This document shows positions 12,801 through 14,861 of a stretch of 14,861 nt of DNA, piece by piece (position 1 is the stretch's first letter; every line of letters begins with the position of its first letter). Where the stretch lies: assembly GCA_002453275.1 (NCBI GenBank), contig DKGN01000178.1, positions 1 through 14,861 on the forward strand, given 5' to 3'. This DNA comes from Caryophanales bacterium UBA6769 (GTDB lineage: Bacteria; Bacillota; Bacilli; Bacillales; UBA6769). Under the pieces are notes generated by a model. That model did not search any database, was not told the DNA's origin, and saw only the letters and a program-made list of their open reading frames with translations. Position numbers and translations under genes: made by a program.

Positions 12801-14440
12801 TGTTCAACTGCCTCCTCTAGTGTGAGCACTTCCCGTTCGCCTCGGGTTGCTTTATTGATCGCCGTCGTGTAAAAGTAATTTCCTTTAAACAACTCAGCTG
12901 GTGTCCCTTCAACAGTGACGTCTCCATCAAACATCATTGCACACTGTTCGGCATACTTTGCCGCAAACTCGATATCATGAGTAACCATGATAATCGTTAG
13001 TCCTTTTTCATGCAAATCTTGAATCAGCTTTGCAAATTGTGATTTTGAAATAGGATCGAGTCCTTTTGTCGGCTCGTCAATAAACAAAATGTCTGGGTTA
13101 CTTAGTAACATACAAGCCAATGCTGCCTTTTGCATCTCACCGCCTGAGCAATCATGAGGATGGCGATCACGTAAATGAGCAATTTGAAATAATTCAAGCA
13201 TCGCTTCGATTTTCGCTTCCCCATCTTGCAGCCGAAGACGTTGAATCGTTTCTAGCATTTCTTTTTCAATCGTATCGTGAACGAAAAAGGCTCGTGGATT
13301 TTGCGGCAAGTACGCAATTTTCCCAAGCTTTTCTTTCAACTTGCTTGCTTCTTTTCCAAAAAGTTGAACGGAACCTCTTTGTGGCTTGACAATCCCAGTT
13401 GCCACTTTTAATGCTGTCGTCTTTCCCGAGCCATTTCCACCAACTAATGCAAAGTAATCTCCCCGCTTAATCGTTAGCGACAAATTTTTCAAAATCGGCG
13501 CTCCGTTCTTTTCATATCGGAAATAGACATTTTGTAATGTCAAAATTATGTCTTCATGATTTCGCGAAGTTACTTTTTCTTTATGAACTTGTGTGTCAAC
13601 TTTAGGTAGCGTTGCAAGCCATTGCCTACACTCTTTAACAGTCAGTGGAATCTGATGTTGATTTGGCTGCACGTCTGCTTTCAAATACAGTTGTGAAAGT
13701 GAAGGAATGTATGGAAGAAACTGTTCATCTCTTTTTTCAAAAAGGGAGTAAATGATTTCACGGCTCGAACCACTGTGCATGATCCTCCCATCGTTCATAA
13801 AGAGCACGCGATCCGCAACCGAAAAAAGCTCCTCTAACCGATGTTCCACGAGAATAATCGTCATTCCCATCTCTTCATTCAAACGTTGTAACATAATGAG
13901 TAAATCTTTCGCCGCAACCGGATCCAATTGGGATGTCGGTTCATCTAATAGAAGCACGCGTGGTTTTAATAATAAAACCGAAAGTAAATTTAACATTTGT
14001 TTTTGTCCGCCAGACAATTCCGATGGTTTTGCTTGTAACAAATCTTCCATGCCAAAAAAGTGCACCATTTCCGCCACTCTTTTTCGCATGTCAATAGTTG
14101 AATAGCCTAAGTTCTCCATTCCAAAAACAATCTCTTGCATGACGTCATCCATCACGATTTGATTGTCTGGGTCTTGAAAAACAAAAGCAATTTCCTCAAT
14201 TGATGTCCGTTCGTCCAAACTGGCTAGCGGTTTTCCGGTGTACTTAATGTCTCCGTGCCTTTCCCCGACAGGGACAAGTTCTTTTTTTAACAGCCTAAGA
14301 AGCGTAGTTTTTCCACACCCGCTCGGACCACATAAAACGACGAATTCTCCTTCATTTATCGTCAATGACAAATCTTGTATTACCCAGTCATCCATCACAG
14401 GGAAACGAAATGACAGTTTATTTACCGAGAAAATTTCCAT
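12776..14440 (-). CDS. ECF transporter fused double ATPase (A and A' in one chain)
   Basis: About 554 residues from the ATG at 14440. The ATG at 14449 is only a base or so from the AAGGGGGAG ribosome binding site, so 14440 fits better. It holds two complete ABC domains. Domain 1: Walker A GPSGCGKTT (about 38-46), FQDPDNQ Q-loop (88-94), LSGGQKQ (142-148), LLLDEPTSQLD (164-174), VEHR H-loop. Domain 2: Walker A GGNGSGKTT (334-342), LPQNP Q-loop, CSGGEMQ (431-437), LFIDEPTKGLD (452-462), VTHD H-loop. The second signature has Cys in place of the usual Leu. The FQDPDNQ form is typical of ECF ATPases. Between the domains is a linker of about 60 residues. It powers import with the T and S subunits on either side. 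Confidence 0.92.
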   Translation of the reverse strand: MEIFSVNKLSFRFPVMDDWVIQDLSLTINEGEFVVLCGPSGCGKTTLLRLLKKELVPVGERHGDIKYTGKPLASLDERTSIEEIAFVFQDPDNQIVMDDVMQEIVFGMENLGYSTIDMRKRVAEMVHFFGMEDLLQAKPSELSGGQKQMLNLLSVLLLKPRVLLLDEPTSQLDPVAAKDLLIMLQRLNEEMGMTIILVEHRLEELFSVADRVLFMNDGRIMHSGSSREIIYSLFEKRDEQFLPYIPSLSQLYLKADVQPNQHQIPLTVKECRQWLATLPKVDTQVHKEKVTSRNHEDIILTLQNVYFRYEKNGAPILKNLSLTIKRGDYFALVGGNGSGKTTALKVATGIVKPQRGSVQLFGKEASKLKEKLGKIAYLPQNPRAFFVHDTIEKEMLETIQRLRLQDGEAKIEAMLELFQIAHLRDRHPHDCSGGEMQKAALACMLLSNPDILFIDEPTKGLDPISKSQFAKLIQDLHEKGLTIIMVTHDIEFAAKYAEQCAMMFDGDVTVEGTPAELFKGNYFYTTAINKATRGEREVLTLEEAVEQWPAPITI

Positions 14441-14861
14441 CTCAACCATTCTCCCCCTTCAGCGAGTAGTGGAAATGAATAAATAAGAATCATACATATA
14501 AAGACAACCCAATCTAACGCATACAGATGAAGTGTTCCGAGTTCAGGATAAATTAATATTTTGCCATAGCCTAATGACCCTCCGATTAAACAGAGGATGA
14601 ATAAACTGGCTAAGACGAAAAACCAAGCCCAATCTCGCTTTTCCATTTTGTATGGAACATAGGATGTTCGTTTCTCAAGTCCGTATCCTCTCGCTTTCAT
14701 CGAATCCGATGTTTGTATCGCTTCTTCCAGCGACCACGTGAGAAGGATTTGCAAGCGTAACATACCACTTCGTGTTCGCTCTCGGAGCGTACCTACATTC
14801 ATTGCCAATCCACGTACATTTTGAACGTCGTTGATTTCTTCTAATCTATCTTTCAAAAGTG
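14422..14861 (-). CDS. ECF transporter transmembrane (T) component, C-terminal part, cut by window edge
   Basis: The frame is open to the right edge, so the N-terminal part lies outside. The first possible start in view (TTG at 14856) is internal. The visible 146 residues begin LLKDRLEEINDVQNVRGLAM. They contain WSLEEAIQTSDSMKARGYG, whose Ala-Arg-Gly is the coupling-helix motif that docks in the ATPases. Two hydrophobic segments follow (WFFVLASLFILCLIGGSLG and LDWVVFICMILIYSFPLL). It is the membrane scaffold linking the S component to the fused ATPase. Its stop lies 19 bases inside the ATPase gene, consistent with one T-AA'-S operon read leftward. Any riboswitch or promoter for this operon would be beyond the right edge. 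Confidence 0.9.
   Translation of the reverse strand, partial: LLKDRLEEINDVQNVRGLAMNVGTLRERTRSGMLRLQILLTWSLEEAIQTSDSMKARGYGLEKRTSYVPYKMEKRDWAWFFVLASLFILCLIGGSLGYGKILIYPELGTLHLYALDWVVFICMILIYSFPLLAEGGEWLRWKFSR

Noticed and set aside
1..14861. CRISPR array, rRNA, tRNA or complete insertion sequence
   Set aside because: No regularly spaced repeats, no rRNA/tRNA core sequences and no intact transposase were seen on either strand.

Overview
The window looks like chromosomal DNA of a low-to-moderate GC Firmicute of the Bacillaceae. Strong GGAGG-type ribosome binding sites, many ATGA-type gene overlaps, an NsrR/hmp pair with ResD-like motifs, a B12-riboswitch vitamin B12 uptake operon of the yvrCBA type, a ba3-type oxidase and an ECF transporter all fit a Bacillus-like, possibly alkaliphilic, organism. 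The species cannot be named from the sequence alone.

Layout. (1) Positions 1-4100, minus strand: a cobalamin riboswitch and attenuator terminator, followed by btuF, btuC, a btuD-cbiZ fusion and the start of cbiB, which runs off the left edge. All four genes overlap their neighbours, so this is one corrinoid import and salvage operon. (2) Positions 4100-7660: an accessory, partly decayed stretch on the minus strand. It holds two lipoprotein genes, a frame-disrupted small membrane protein gene, an intact antitoxin-like gene next to a broken MazF/PemK-type toxin gene, an unrecognised 149-residue protein, the C-terminal stump of a tyrosine recombinase, and a structured intergenic segment with two outward-pointing terminator-like hairpins. 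A small two-helix membrane protein at 7468-7656 may belong to the nsrR unit. (3) Positions 7690-9600: nsrR (minus) divergent from hmp (plus). The shared intergenic DNA carries a near-perfect NsrR-type dyad over the hmp -10 region and TTTGTGAC-type direct repeats resembling ResD sites. (4) Positions 9700-12040, plus strand: a ba3-type cytochrome c oxidase operon (subunit IIa, CuA subunit II, subunit I) ending in a strong bidirectional terminator. (5) Positions 12108-14861, minus strand: an ECF vitamin transporter (S component, fused double ATPase, T component cut by the right edge). Its S component resembles the cobalamin-type (CbrT-like) group.

How the parts work together. The two flanks both concern corrinoid or vitamin import: an ABC (BtuFCD) system with built-in cobinamide remodelling (CbiZ, CbiB) on the left and an ECF system on the right. 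The middle right is a nitric-oxide and low-oxygen response block: NsrR senses NO, Hmp dioxygenates it, and the adjacent ba3 oxidase belongs to a family that works at low oxygen. The 4.3-7.6 kb stretch has the hallmarks of an old mobile-element or recombination scar.
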